Positions 36,004-45,307 of a DNA stretch of 64,000 nucleotides are shown one piece after another. The first letter of the stretch is position 1. The number at the start of each line of letters is the position of its first letter. A program made the position numbers and the translations under genes. The notes beneath the pieces are model-generated. The model searched no databases, had not been told where the DNA came from, and saw nothing but the letters and a program-made list of their open reading frames with translations. The stretch is from Sneathia sanguinegens. GTDB taxonomy: Bacteria > Fusobacteriota > Fusobacteriia > Fusobacteriales > Leptotrichiaceae. The stretch is from assembly GCF_001517935.1 (NCBI RefSeq), contig NZ_LOQF01000003.1, forward strand, positions 1-64,000, in the 5' to 3' direction.

Positions 36004-36594
36004 ATGGATAAAAATGTTTTGAAAAAGAGAAAAGATGTAATAAGAAAAAGTATGCAACTTTTTTATTACCAAGGCTATGTTAATACTGGTGTAAATGAAA
36101 TTTTATCTGTATGTAAAATACCGAAGGGCTCATTTTATTATTATTTTAAAAATAAGGATGATCTATTAAAGGAAGTAATAGATTTGCATACAGAAGAATT
36201 ATTAAAAGTTTTTGACGATATAGTTGATGATTTATCTATGGTAAAATTACGAAGTTTTTTTTCAAGATATTTTAGTAGTGTAGAAAATAATGCCTGTCAT
36301 GGTGGAAGTTTATTAGGAAATTTAGCTATAGAAATGTCAGATATTAATGAAGAAATAAGGAATAAAATAGAAGATTCTTATGGTAAAATAGAAATAAGAT
36401 TAATGGTATTTTTACAAATGATTTCAAATACAAATAGTAGATATAAGCATATATGCCCAGAAATTTATTCAAAAATCTTATTGAATCAAATGGAAGGAAC
36501 TATGTTAAAATTAAAATCTAGTAGAAATAAAGATGAAATAGAAAGTTTTTTTAAACTATTTGATCATTTGATGTATAAAAAAATGTGGGAATAG
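36004..36594 (+). CDS. TetR-family transcriptional regulator
   Basis: This 196-residue protein has a TetR helix-turn-helix: AMQLFYYQGYVNTGVNE-like residues 17-33 and IPKGSFYYYFKNKDDLL at 41-57. Its C-terminal ligand domain contains ACHGGSLLGNLAIEMSD, reminiscent of the NemR/AcuR subgroup whose members sense reactive small molecules. The effector is unknown. It may control the preceding transporters, but no operator was identified. Confidence 0.88.
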   Translation: MDKNVLKKRKDVIRKSMQLFYYQGYVNTGVNEILSVCKIPKGSFYYYFKNKDDLLKEVIDLHTEELLKVFDDIVDDLSMVKLRSFFSRYFSSVENNACHGGSLLGNLAIEMSDINEEIRNKIEDSYGKIEIRLMVFLQMISNTNSRYKHICPEIYSKILLNQMEGTMLKLKSSRNKDEIESFFKLFDHLMYKKMWE

Positions 36595-36628
36595 CAGTTG
36601 CTCTAATAGAACAACTGCTATTCTTTTA
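36590..36628. terminator. Intrinsic terminator between convergent genes
   Basis: An 11-bp stem (aatagcagttg / caactgctatt) with an 11-base loop is followed by a T-rich tail on the plus strand. It separates the tetR gene from the minus-strand EF-G-like gene. Confidence 0.75.
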
Positions 36629-38596
36629 CTTTCTATCTTCAATAATTTTAGTTGCAAGTTCTTGAGGAACTTCTTCATAATTTGAGAAAGTCATTTCAAA
36701 TTTTCCACGACCTTGAGTCATAGCCTTTAAATCATTTATATATTTAAAGGTTTCAGACATAGGAGCTTTGGCAATTAACATTTGCTTTTTATTTTCCAAA
36801 CTTTCCATTCCTAGAACTCTACCTCTTTTTTTACTAATGTCACCCATAATATCACCAACATATTCTTCAGGGATAGTTATTTTTAATTCCATAATAGGTT
36901 CTAATAATATAGGTTTAGCTTCAAGCATTCCCTTTTTGAAAGCAAGTGAAGCAGCAACTTTGAATGCCATTTCTGATGAATCTACTTCATGATAAGAACC
37001 ATCATAAAGCACAGCTTTTATACCAGTAACTGGATAATTAGCTAAAACTCCTTCTTTCATAGCTTCTATTAATCCTTTTTCTACAGCAGGGATATATGAT
37101 TTTGGTACTACACCACCAACAATTTCTTCTTCAAATTCAAAATGTTCTTTGCAAGGACTAAATTTTATTTTTACATCACCATATTGACCATGTCCACCTG
37201 ATTGTTTTTTATATTTCCCTTGTACATCAGAAGATCCTAAAATAGTTTCTTTATAGGGTACTTTAAGTTTTGTTACAATAACTTTTACGCCATATTTTTT
37301 CTTTAATTTTTCAATTATTTTATTAGCGTGCATTTCTCCTTGTACACCTAAAATAGTTTGTTTTGTTTCAGTATCTCTTCTCCAATAGAATGTTGAATCT
37401 TCATCTCTTAATTTGTGTAAAGCAGTAGATATTTTATCTTCGTCAGCCTTATTTTCAGGGACAATTGCAATTAACATTTGTTCTTTAGGGAAAGCAATTT
37501 CGTCTAAAGCTAATATTTTTGGATTTGTGCTTAAAGTGTCAGAATTTTTGGTATGTGTTAATTTTGAAAATACAACTATATCTCCAACTATTGCCTTAGG
37601 TAATTCAATTAAATTTTCATGAGACCAAGTATAAATTTTACCGATTTTTTCTTCTTTATTTTTATTTATATTATATACTTCAGTTTCTTGTTTAATTTCT
37701 CCAGAAAGTACCTTAGCATAAGAAAGAACACCTAAGAAAGGATCAATTACAGTTTTGAAAATTTGTGCTATGAAATCTTTATTATTTATTATATTTTCAT
37801 CATCTAAAGGTGAAGGCATATATTCTTTTATCATATCAAAAGTTGTATGTAAACCTATATTTTTGTAACTTGAACCACAAATAACAGGAACTAGAGTTCC
37901 ATCTATAACACCTTGTCTTAAGCCTCTATGTATTTCTTCTGTTGAAAATTCTTCTCCTGCAAAATATTTATCCATTAAATTTTCATCAGTTTCTGCTACA
38001 GCTTCAAGTAACATATCTCTTATTTCGGTATAATAAATACCTTCAGGTAATTTAGCATCATCACAAGTTTTACCATTATATTCTCTTGCATAAAGATCAA
38101 CTATATTGATATGTCCTTTGAAACTTTCACCTTTACCCCAAGGAATGTGAAAAGGTGCTATTCTTTTTCCAAATTTTTCTTTTAATTGATGAATAATTTT
38201 ATCAAAGTCAGCTTTTTCGCTATCGATTTTGTTGATGAATATAAATTTAGGAAGTTTTTTTTCATCTGTTGCCTCAAAGGCAAGTTCTGTACCTATTGAT
38301 AAATCACTTGTTGCATCGACTACAATTATTGCACAGTTAGCTGCAGTTAAGGCAGATTTCATTTCTCCAGAAAAATCAATATACCCTGGAACATCTAAAA
38401 AATTATATTTTGTGTTTTGATATTCTATAGTATTTAACATAGTTGTTTTTGAAATCTTTATTTCATCATTAGGATTGCTAATCTTATTAGTAAGACCAGC
38501 AGTAAACTCTAAAGATTCAATAAAATTACTTTTTCCAGCTCCCGTTTGACCTAATATTGCAATATTTCTAATATTTAAAACATCATATACTCTCAT
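36626..38596 (-). CDS. EF-G-like translation GTPase (EF-G2/FusA2 type)
   Basis: This 656-residue paralogue of elongation factor G has the EF-G domain order: the G domain with GQTGAGKS (G1), DVPGYIDF (G3) and NKID (G4), a domain II around FLGVLSYAKVLSG, and C-terminal domains IV and V (YAKVL-like segments, ITIPEEYVGDIMGDISKKRG). Ordinary EF-G has His after PG in G3; here it is Tyr, a change also seen in the FusA2 class. That suggests a non-canonical role (ribosome rescue, recycling or stress) rather than main elongation. A cytoplasmic location is expected. The exact function is not known, and the main fusA is not in this window. Confidence 0.88.
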   Translation of the reverse strand: MRVYDVLNIRNIAILGQTGAGKSNFIESLEFTAGLTNKISNPNDEIKISKTTMLNTIEYQNTKYNFLDVPGYIDFSGEMKSALTAANCAIIVVDATSDLSIGTELAFEATDEKKLPKFIFINKIDSEKADFDKIIHQLKEKFGKRIAPFHIPWGKGESFKGHINIVDLYAREYNGKTCDDAKLPEGIYYTEIRDMLLEAVAETDENLMDKYFAGEEFSTEEIHRGLRQGVIDGTLVPVICGSSYKNIGLHTTFDMIKEYMPSPLDDENIINNKDFIAQIFKTVIDPFLGVLSYAKVLSGEIKQETEVYNINKNKEEKIGKIYTWSHENLIELPKAIVGDIVVFSKLTHTKNSDTLSTNPKILALDEIAFPKEQMLIAIVPENKADEDKISTALHKLRDEDSTFYWRRDTETKQTILGVQGEMHANKIIEKLKKKYGVKVIVTKLKVPYKETILGSSDVQGKYKKQSGGHGQYGDVKIKFSPCKEHFEFEEEIVGGVVPKSYIPAVEKGLIEAMKEGVLANYPVTGIKAVLYDGSYHEVDSSEMAFKVAASLAFKKGMLEAKPILLEPIMELKITIPEEYVGDIMGDISKKRGRVLGMESLENKKQMLIAKAPMSETFKYINDLKAMTQGRGKFEMTFSNYEEVPQELATKIIEDRK

Positions 38597-38625
38597 AAAA
38601 AAACCTCCAAAAACTTATTTAATAT

Positions 38626-38654
38626 ATTATAACCTATGTTGCTACAATAGACAA
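38626..38654 (-). promoter_or_regulatory. Putative promoter of the EF-G-like gene
   Basis: On the minus strand TTGTCT and TATAAT are separated by 17 bases. It lies about 30 bases before the start, and a ggagg ribosome site is close to the ATG. Confidence 0.55.
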
Positions 38655-38672
38655 AAAATCTTTGAAGATTAA
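38653..38672 (-). terminator. Weak terminator-like hairpin after the RDAC gene
   Basis: A short minus-strand hairpin (aatct / agatt, loop tcaa) is followed by T residues. It overlaps the -35 of the next gene. The stem is short, so this is tentative. Confidence 0.35.
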
Positions 38673-38687
38673 CTATGAATAAAAAAA

Positions 38688-38894
38688 TTATAAAAGTTTA
38701 TATACATATTTTTTATCTGGACTGAAATTGACACTAATACCTTTTTTTTCAAAATATTCTTGTATATTTTTTACTTCATTTTTATCTTCTATTTCAATAA
38801 CATTACCTCCACAAGCATCTCTTAAATGTAATTTTGTCTTTATACTTTTTTGTAAATCAAGGAATTCTTCTATAGTAAAATTATTATTTCTCAT
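38688..38894 (-). CDS. Small RDAC-motif protein
   Basis: This small acidic protein of 68 residues begins MRNNNFTIEEFLDLQKSIK and contains the block LHLRDACGGNVIEIED, then a helical section (EVKNIQEYFEKKG). It fits a small family named for its RDAC motif, whose function I do not know. There is no signal peptide or membrane segment. Translation starts 11 bases inside the end of the upstream M24 peptidase gene, so the two are probably coupled. Confidence 0.7.
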   Translation of the reverse strand: MRNNNFTIEEFLDLQKSIKTKLHLRDACGGNVIEIEDKNEVKNIQEYFEKKGISVNFSPDKKYVYKLL

Positions 38895-39945
38895 ATTTTG
38901 TTAACACCTCACAACCATTTTTTGTTATTACAATATCATCTTCTATTCTAACGCCTGCAATACCTGGCTTATATATACCAGGTTCTATTGTAAATACCAT
39001 ATTTTCTTCTAATAAATCTTGTGTTTTTTCAGATACATCAGGATATTCATGGACATCTAAGCCTAAGCCATGCCCCAATCTATGTGTGAAATATTCACCA
39101 TAACCTGCTTTTTTTATTATATCCCTTGCTATTTTGTCTATACTTGCAAAACTAACACCAGGTTTGCAAGCTTTTATTGCTTCCATATTTGCACATTTAA
39201 CAACTTCATAAATTTTTTGAGCTTCAGCATTAGGTGTTCCAAAATATATGGTTCTTGTTTCATCTGAAGCATAGCCTTCAAAATATACTCCTAAGTCAAA
39301 AAGTGCTAAATCTCCATTTTTTAATTTTGTATGTCCACTTTCTCCATGAGGATCAGCGGCATTTTTACCAAAAAGAACTATAGTTTCAAAAGACATAGCT
39401 TTTGCATATTTTTTCATTTCAAATTCGATTATAGCTTTTAACTCTAATTCGCTAATACCTTCTTTTAAATTTTTTTTAGCAATATCTATAGCTAAGTCAG
39501 CTAAAGAACAGGCTTTTTTAATTTTTTCCAATTCATCATTACTTTTATATTTTCTTAAATTTATTAAAAGCTCATCAATTGAAGTAAAATTTTGAATATT
39601 AAATATTTTTTCTATTCTTTCATATCTATCAATAGTAAGATGCTTTTTTTCTAAGCCTAAGTTAGAAAGTTTACCTGTATTTTTTTCTAATAAGGCATAA
39701 CCATCTTCAGTATCAAGATATTTTACAATATTTATACTTTTATCTACACTTCTTTTTGCATTTTCATATTCCATAGCAGGAACTAACAAATGAATTTCAT
39801 CTTGTTTAATAATTAGAGCCAGTAATCTTTCGTGAGGATCACAGGCAAGTTTAGTTAAATAGAATACATTTTTAGGACTTGTTATAAATAAACCAGAAAG
39901 TTTATTTTCTTTAATATATTTTTGTAATTTTCTTATTTTTTCCAT
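38884..39945 (-). CDS. Xaa-Pro aminopeptidase, M24 family
   Basis: This cytoplasmic metallopeptidase of 353 residues probably removes N-terminal residues before proline. An N-terminal creatinase-like domain is followed by the pita-bread fold. Metal-ligand motifs are ALFDLGVYFEGYASDETRT, HRLGHGLGLDVHEYP, TIEPGIY and RIEDDIVIT. I start it at ATG 39945 (MEKIRKLQKYI); a further in-frame ATG at 39957 would overlap the ggtgat ribosome site. It is divergent from polA. Confidence 0.93.
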   Translation of the reverse strand: MEKIRKLQKYIKENKLSGLFITSPKNVFYLTKLACDPHERLLALIIKQDEIHLLVPAMEYENAKRSVDKSINIVKYLDTEDGYALLEKNTGKLSNLGLEKKHLTIDRYERIEKIFNIQNFTSIDELLINLRKYKSNDELEKIKKACSLADLAIDIAKKNLKEGISELELKAIIEFEMKKYAKAMSFETIVLFGKNAADPHGESGHTKLKNGDLALFDLGVYFEGYASDETRTIYFGTPNAEAQKIYEVVKCANMEAIKACKPGVSFASIDKIARDIIKKAGYGEYFTHRLGHGLGLDVHEYPDVSEKTQDLLEENMVFTIEPGIYKPGIAGVRIEDDIVITKNGCEVLTKYEK

Positions 39946-39999
39946 AAATATCACCATTTTGATTATAGCATTATATTGCTTTTTTTTTAAGGTGTTTTT

Positions 40000-40008
40000 T
40001 GATATAAT
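40000..40008 (+). promoter_or_regulatory. Extended -10 of the polA promoter
   Basis: TGATATAAT lies 24 bases before the polA start. It is the same extended -10 as at 15563, 17560 and 50580. A clear -35 at standard spacing is not seen. The divergent M24 peptidase gene is 55 bases to the left. Confidence 0.5.
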
Positions 40009-40032
40009 GAGAGTAGAAAAAGTGAGGGTAAA

Positions 40033-42570
40033 ATGAAAAAATTAGTAATATTAGATACAAGTGCAATAATGTATAGATCGTACTATGCAATGCAAAATTT
40101 AATGAATAGTAAAGGCTTTCCAACAGGAGCTATTTTTGGCTTTGTAAAGCAACTAGAAATATGTTTAGACACAAAGCCTGAATATATAGTTGCAGCCTAT
40201 GATGTAAAAAAAGCTGACTTAAATAGAAAGAATATGTATGAAGAATATAAGGCGAATAGAGTAGCTATGCCTGATGATTTGCTTAAACAAGTTGATATTA
40301 TTAAAGAAATAATAAAAGATTATGGAATTAATTCATTTTGTAAAGAAGGCTATGAAGCAGATGATGTTATTGCAACACTTACAACTTTTGGCTTGAAAAA
40401 TGGACTTGAAGTGCATATATATACAGGAGATAAGGATATACAGCAATTAGTAACAGATAATAACAATGTATTTATACATTTACTAGGTAAAGGGGAAGTT
40501 ATTTCTACTTATGAAGGAGTAAAGAAAAAATTAGGAGTTTATCCAAATCAAATACCAGATTTTTTTGGACTAAAGGGTGATAAATCTGATGGAATTCCAG
40601 GAGTTACAGGTATAGGAGATGTTACAGGTTCAAAATTAATTGAAAAATATGATACTTTAGAAAATATCTATGAAAATATAGAAGAAATAAAGGGAAAAAT
40701 AAAAGAAAAATTAATTATGGATAAAGAAAAGGCTTTTTTATCTAGAGAATTAGCAAAAGTTAAAAGAGATATAGACTTTGATATTGATATAGAAGATTTG
40801 GGTATTAAAGAAAAAAATATAGAAAAATTGAAAGAAATATTTTCAAATCTAGAACTTAATACTTTTTTAAAGTCATTGAATAAAGAAAAAAAAGAAGTGA
40901 AGATACAGGTTAGTAACTGTGATTTTCAAAAAATAAGAAGTATTTTAAAAAATGCAACTAAGGCTTCAATATATTATACTGATAACTTTTTTTCATGCTG
41001 TGTTGAGAATATAGTATATATTTGTGAAAATATAGAAGAAAACACACTATTTTCTGAAAAGATAAATTTAGAAGAAATAAATACAAAGGCTGAAATGATA
41101 TTATATGATGCAAAGCAATATTTTCATAAGGGGCTTAAAAGTTCTAACTTTTTTGATATATTAATAGCAGCATATGTAATTAATACGGCAGATAATTTTG
41201 AAATAGAAAATATATTGTTGAAATATGCAGATATTTCTATTATAAAATTAGATAAAAAAATATTGAAAAATATAACTTTAGAAGAATTAAAAGATAGACA
41301 AATAAAAATATGCTATTATCTATTTCAAATAGAAAAATTAATGAAGAAAAAATTAAAAGAAGTTGATGAAAAAGATACATATAACAAGATAGAGAAGCCT
41401 TTAATTTTTACTTTATTTCAAATGGAAGAAAATGGAATAAAAATAGATAAAAATCAATTTAAAAAATTATTTAAAACTTTTGATGATATTGTAAATAAAG
41501 AAAAAAAAGAAATAATTAAGCTTGCAGGTTGTGATTTTAATATAGAATCACCTGCTCAATTAGCAGATGTACTATTTAATAAAATGAAAATTGAAGGAGT
41601 AAAAAAAACAAAAAGAGGTTTTTCAACAGATGCTGAGGTATTAGAAATTTTAGCTAATAGGGGTATAGAAATAGCTAAGCATTTATTGAATTTTAGATAT
41701 TATAAAAAGCTAATATCTACATATGTTGAGCCCTTACCTTTATATGCAGATAAAAATGATAGAATACACTCTAGCTTCAATGGTACAGGGACAGTTACAG
41801 GTAGATTATCTTCACAAAATCCTAATTTACAAAATATACCAACTAGAACCAAAGAAGGAAATATGATAAGAAATTGTTTTATAGCAGAAAAAGGGATGAA
41901 ATTAGTATCTTTTGATTATTCACAAATAGAATTAAGAGTATTAGCAGAATTATCAGGAGATAGTCATTTATTACAAGCTTATGAAAAAGATATAGATCTT
42001 CACGAACATACAGCAAGAAAGTTATTTCCTTTTGCAGAAAAAATAGATAAGGTACAAAGAAATATAGGTAAAACTATTAATTTCAGTGTTCTTTATGGTA
42101 AAACTTCTTATGGTTTATCAAAAGAGTTAAAAATATCAGTTAAAGATGCAAAAAAATATATAGATACATATTTTGAAACTTATCTTGGTGTTACACGATT
42201 CTTAGAGGAAATTGTTTCCGATTGTAGTCAAAAACTATATGTTGAAACTTTATTTGGTACAAGAAGATATATACCAGAAATTAATTCTAAAAATTCATTA
42301 TTACATGAACAAGCAAAAAGAATGGCTATAAATACAGTTATACAAGGTACAGCAGCTAATATTATAAAATTAGTTATGTTAGAATTACAAAAGAAAAACT
42401 ACAAAATGTTGGTACAAGTACATGATGAATTAATATTTGAATTAAAAGAAGATGAAGCAGATGAAAAAGCAAAAGAAATAAAAAATATAATGGAAAATAC
42501 GATAAAATTTAAAAAGGTAAAACTTAAAGTAAACTATAATATAGCTGATAAATGGGGGGATTTAAAATAA
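40033..42570 (+). CDS. polA: DNA polymerase I
   Basis: PolA fills gaps and removes RNA primers. An N-terminal 5'-3' exonuclease domain (LVILDTSAIMYRSYYAMQNL, GYEADDVIATL, YTGDKDIQQLV) is followed by a middle 3'-5' exonuclease-like region. That region keeps YDAK and FFD but lacks the first DxE pair, so proofreading is probably absent. The polymerase domain is complete: MKLVSFDYSQIELRVLAE (palm), RNIGKTINFSVLYG (fingers) and VQVHDELIFE. Length is 845 residues. The stop overlaps azlC by 19 bases. Confidence 0.97.
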   Translation: MKKLVILDTSAIMYRSYYAMQNLMNSKGFPTGAIFGFVKQLEICLDTKPEYIVAAYDVKKADLNRKNMYEEYKANRVAMPDDLLKQVDIIKEIIKDYGINSFCKEGYEADDVIATLTTFGLKNGLEVHIYTGDKDIQQLVTDNNNVFIHLLGKGEVISTYEGVKKKLGVYPNQIPDFFGLKGDKSDGIPGVTGIGDVTGSKLIEKYDTLENIYENIEEIKGKIKEKLIMDKEKAFLSRELAKVKRDIDFDIDIEDLGIKEKNIEKLKEIFSNLELNTFLKSLNKEKKEVKIQVSNCDFQKIRSILKNATKASIYYTDNFFSCCVENIVYICENIEENTLFSEKINLEEINTKAEMILYDAKQYFHKGLKSSNFFDILIAAYVINTADNFEIENILLKYADISIIKLDKKILKNITLEELKDRQIKICYYLFQIEKLMKKKLKEVDEKDTYNKIEKPLIFTLFQMEENGIKIDKNQFKKLFKTFDDIVNKEKKEIIKLAGCDFNIESPAQLADVLFNKMKIEGVKKTKRGFSTDAEVLEILANRGIEIAKHLLNFRYYKKLISTYVEPLPLYADKNDRIHSSFNGTGTVTGRLSSQNPNLQNIPTRTKEGNMIRNCFIAEKGMKLVSFDYSQIELRVLAELSGDSHLLQAYEKDIDLHEHTARKLFPFAEKIDKVQRNIGKTINFSVLYGKTSYGLSKELKISVKDAKKYIDTYFETYLGVTRFLEEIVSDCSQKLYVETLFGTRRYIPEINSKNSLLHEQAKRMAINTVIQGTAANIIKLVMLELQKKNYKMLVQVHDELIFELKEDEADEKAKEIKNIMENTIKFKKVKLKVNYNIADKWGDLK

Positions 42571-43247
42571 AAGGAAAGAAAATATTAATAGGAGCAAAAA
42601 AAGGTATTACTATGGGTGTAGCTTTTTTCCCCTTTGCTTTCACTTTTGGCTTTATTGCAAGTAAAGCAGGATTACAATTATTAACCACTACACTTATGAG
42701 TGTAATTATTTATGCAGGAAGTAGTCAAGTTTTAATTATAAAATTATTACAAGCCAATGCAAGCACTTTACAAATAATTTTAGCAAGTGCAATAATAAAT
42801 ATAAGGTATGCACTGATTAATATAACTATTTTAAATAAGCAAAAAAAAGAAAATAATTTTTTAAAAGTATTGAATGCTTTTTTTCTAACAGATGAATGTG
42901 TTTCATATTATAGTATAAATAAATTATATAATATCTATGAAACTATAGGTTTTGGTTTTTGTGCTTATGCTTTCTTTTGTATTTCAACAATGCTAGGTTC
43001 TATTTTTGGCTCATTAATACCATTGAAGTATACAAATTCACTTAATTTTATTCTATATGCAATTTTTCTATATTTATTGCTTATTAGTTTATTTCAAAAT
43101 TTTTCATATATTTCAATTGTAATATTAAGTATAGTTATAAAAATAGTTTTGAGCCTTATAGGTCTTAGTCAGTCTATAACAATGTTATTAACAATTATAA
43201 TAGCACCCCTAATTATAATGCTTGTGGAGGAGAAATTTAATGAATAA
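42552..43247 (+). CDS. azlC: AzlC-type amino-acid exporter, large subunit
   Basis: AzlC, with AzlD, forms a two-component exporter for branched-chain amino acids and related compounds. The 231-residue protein has about six to seven hydrophobic segments and the family opening KGITMGVAFFPFAFTFGFIASKAG, followed by IIYAGSSQVLII. Its start lies inside the end of polA, implying translational coupling. It overlaps azlD by 8 bases. Confidence 0.93.
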   Translation: MGGFKIKGKKILIGAKKGITMGVAFFPFAFTFGFIASKAGLQLLTTTLMSVIIYAGSSQVLIIKLLQANASTLQIILASAIINIRYALINITILNKQKKENNFLKVLNAFFLTDECVSYYSINKLYNIYETIGFGFCAYAFFCISTMLGSIFGSLIPLKYTNSLNFILYAIFLYLLLISLFQNFSYISIVILSIVIKIVLSLIGLSQSITMLLTIIIAPLIIMLVEEKFNE

Positions 43248-43563
43248 TAAAATATATATAATAATTATAGCAGTATTTTTGATAACCTTATTCTTTAAAT
43301 CTTTGCCTATTTTAATTAAATTACCTAATAATAAAAGAATAAATAGAGTATTTGAACTTATGCCTATTACCATTTTAAGTGTTTTAACTTTTCCTGAAAT
43401 ATTCACATCTATTGGAAATAAAACACAGGATGTATTTTTAGTATTAATAGCAATGGGTGTAGTAACATTTTTAGCATATAAAAAAAAGAGTATGGGTCTT
43501 ACAGCCTTTTTATCTCTTGCAACAATAATAGTATTAAAGGAGATTTTGAATGGAAGTTTTTGA
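43240..43563 (+). CDS. azlD: AzlD-type amino-acid exporter, small subunit
   Basis: AzlD is the small membrane partner of AzlC. This 107-residue protein has four hydrophobic segments and the typical LPILIKLPNNKRINRVFELMPITILS pattern. I start it at ATG 43240, which has ggagga upstream and overlaps the azlC stop; an ATG 18 bases earlier would place the ribosome site inside the gene. It overlaps prfB by 14 bases. Confidence 0.92.
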   Translation: MNNKIYIIIIAVFLITLFFKSLPILIKLPNNKRINRVFELMPITILSVLTFPEIFTSIGNKTQDVFLVLIAMGVVTFLAYKKKSMGLTAFLSLATIIVLKEILNGSF

Positions 43564-44650
43564 AATAAAAAAAGAAAGTATCAATATATATGATAATATA
43601 AAAGGAACTTTTGAAGTTGAAAAAAAGAAAAAGAAAATACAAGAATTAGAAAGTCAAATGATGCAAGAAGACTTTTGGGATAGAAAAGACAATCAAGAAG
43701 TATTGCAGGAAATAAATATATTAAAATTAACTTTAGAACAAATAGAAAAAATTAATGAGGTTTATAGTAATATAGAAATTTTAATAGATTTTATAGAAAG
43801 TGGTGATGAAAATTCAAAAAAAGAATTAGAAAAAACTTACGAAGAATTTGTTGAAATAACTACTGAATTTTCAAATAAGATTTTATTAAGTGATAAATAT
43901 GATACATATAATGCAATTGTAACTATTAACTCAGGAGCAGGTGGAACAGAGGCTTGTGATTGGACAAATATGGTCTTTAGAATGTATGAAAGATGGGCAA
44001 ATAAGAAGGGGTTCAAATGTATAGTTCTTGATATGTTAGCTGGAGAAGAAGCAGGTATAAAATCTATAACTTTTAATGTTAAAGGAGCTTATGCTTATGG
44101 TTTACTTGCCTGCGAAAAAGGAGTACATAGATTAGTAAGAATTTCACCTTTTGATTCAAACGCACGAAGACACACATCTTTTACAGCTGTAAATGTAATT
44201 CCTGAAATTGAAAATGACCTAGATGTAAATTTAAATATGGCAGATTTAGTAATAGATACTTATAGATCATCAGGTGCAGGTGGGCAACATGTAAATACAA
44301 CAGATTCTGCTGTTCGTATCACTCATAAACCTACAGGTATAGTTGTAACTTGTCAAAATGAAAGATCACAAATTAAAAATAAAGAATCAGCTATGAAAGT
44401 ATTGAAAGCTAGATTATTTGAAGTAGAACAAGAAAGAAAAAGACAAGAAATGAAAGAAATAAAAGGAGAAGAAAATAAGATTGAATGGGGAAGCCAAATT
44501 AGATCTTATGTTATGCAACCATATAAATTAGTAAAAGATCATAGAACAAAATATGAAGAAGGAAATGTAGATAAAGTTTTAGATGGAGATATAGATGAAT
44601 TTATTAATGCCTATCTTAAATTTAAATCACAAAAAAATACCCTTATTTAG
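43550..44650 (+). CDS. prfB: Peptide chain release factor 2
   Basis: RF2 recognises UAA and UGA. The tripeptide anticodon SPF (ISPFDSNARRH) and the catalytic GGQ (GAGGQHVNTTDSAVR) are clear. The gene reads as one continuous frame of 366 residues, and the autoregulatory +1 frameshift near codon 25 of many bacterial prfB genes is not present. The start overlaps azlD, with aaaggag just upstream. A terminator hairpin spans the stop. Confidence 0.97.
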   Translation: MEVFEIKKESINIYDNIKGTFEVEKKKKKIQELESQMMQEDFWDRKDNQEVLQEINILKLTLEQIEKINEVYSNIEILIDFIESGDENSKKELEKTYEEFVEITTEFSNKILLSDKYDTYNAIVTINSGAGGTEACDWTNMVFRMYERWANKKGFKCIVLDMLAGEEAGIKSITFNVKGAYAYGLLACEKGVHRLVRISPFDSNARRHTSFTAVNVIPEIENDLDVNLNMADLVIDTYRSSGAGGQHVNTTDSAVRITHKPTGIVVTCQNERSQIKNKESAMKVLKARLFEVEQERKRQEMKEIKGEENKIEWGSQIRSYVMQPYKLVKDHRTKYEEGNVDKVLDGDIDEFINAYLKFKSQKNTLI

Positions 44651-44667
44651 TAAATAGGGGTATTTTT
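44633..44667. terminator. Bidirectional intrinsic terminator after prfB
   Basis: A ~14-bp stem (aaatacccttattt / aaataggggtattt, one wobble pair) is flanked by A on one side and T on the other. It overlaps the prfB stop and can serve both prfB and the convergent minus-strand operon. Confidence 0.75.
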
Positions 44668-44674
44668 GTATTAT

Positions 44675-45307
44675 TTATTTTTTTAGTAAATATAGGAATG
44701 TAATTCCTATTAAATTCAATATCATTAATATTATTACATAAATATGATAATTAAATATTGTAAATGCTTGCAATAAATAACTTACCAAATAAAGGTTATT
44801 TAGACCAAAGCTTTTATTTAAAATTCCAGATAAAATTACAAGAACAAAGAAGGATAAAATACTAGCTACATAGCCACTAAAGTATATTCTTTGTCTTTGA
44901 AAGAAATTTCCAGAAATAATTGTTAGTAAAATTAAGAAATAACCCAAAGTCTTCACATATAGATAAAAAGGCTTTGTATAATAACCAACATGGAATAGTA
45001 AAATTAATATTATTATATACATAAAATGATAAATAATATTATAAATCAATTTATTATTTGTTAATAAATAAAGCAAACTACAAATAAATATAAATAAAGT
45101 AACTAAAGAAAAATTGGTTAATAAATTTCTATTTTCCATTAATACTAACAAAGTAAGCTCAACAATTTTCTGTATTATTAAAATGAAAGCTAAAAAATTA
45201 GAATATTTTTTTCTATTTTTAATTATAAAGCCCATTAATAAAAGAAAACATGTAATAATAAAGCTTAGACCTAATGCCAAAATATATTCTTTACTAAATA
45301 TACCCAT
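44675..45307 (-). CDS. Multi-spanning membrane protein of unknown function
   Basis: This 210-residue, very hydrophobic protein has about seven predicted membrane helices (first about residues 8-29, last about 192-208) and short charged loops. I recognise no catalytic or transporter motif. The layout vaguely resembles small YwaF/TIGR02206-type proteins, but I cannot confirm that. It starts where ackA ends and is the last gene of the pta-ackA operon. Its function is unknown. Confidence 0.6.
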   Translation of the reverse strand: MGIFSKEYILALGLSFIITCFLLLMGFIIKNRKKYSNFLAFILIIQKIVELTLLVLMENRNLLTNFSLVTLFIFICSLLYLLTNNKLIYNIIYHFMYIIILILLFHVGYYTKPFYLYVKTLGYFLILLTIISGNFFQRQRIYFSGYVASILSFFVLVILSGILNKSFGLNNLYLVSYLLQAFTIFNYHIYVIILMILNLIGITFLYLLKK

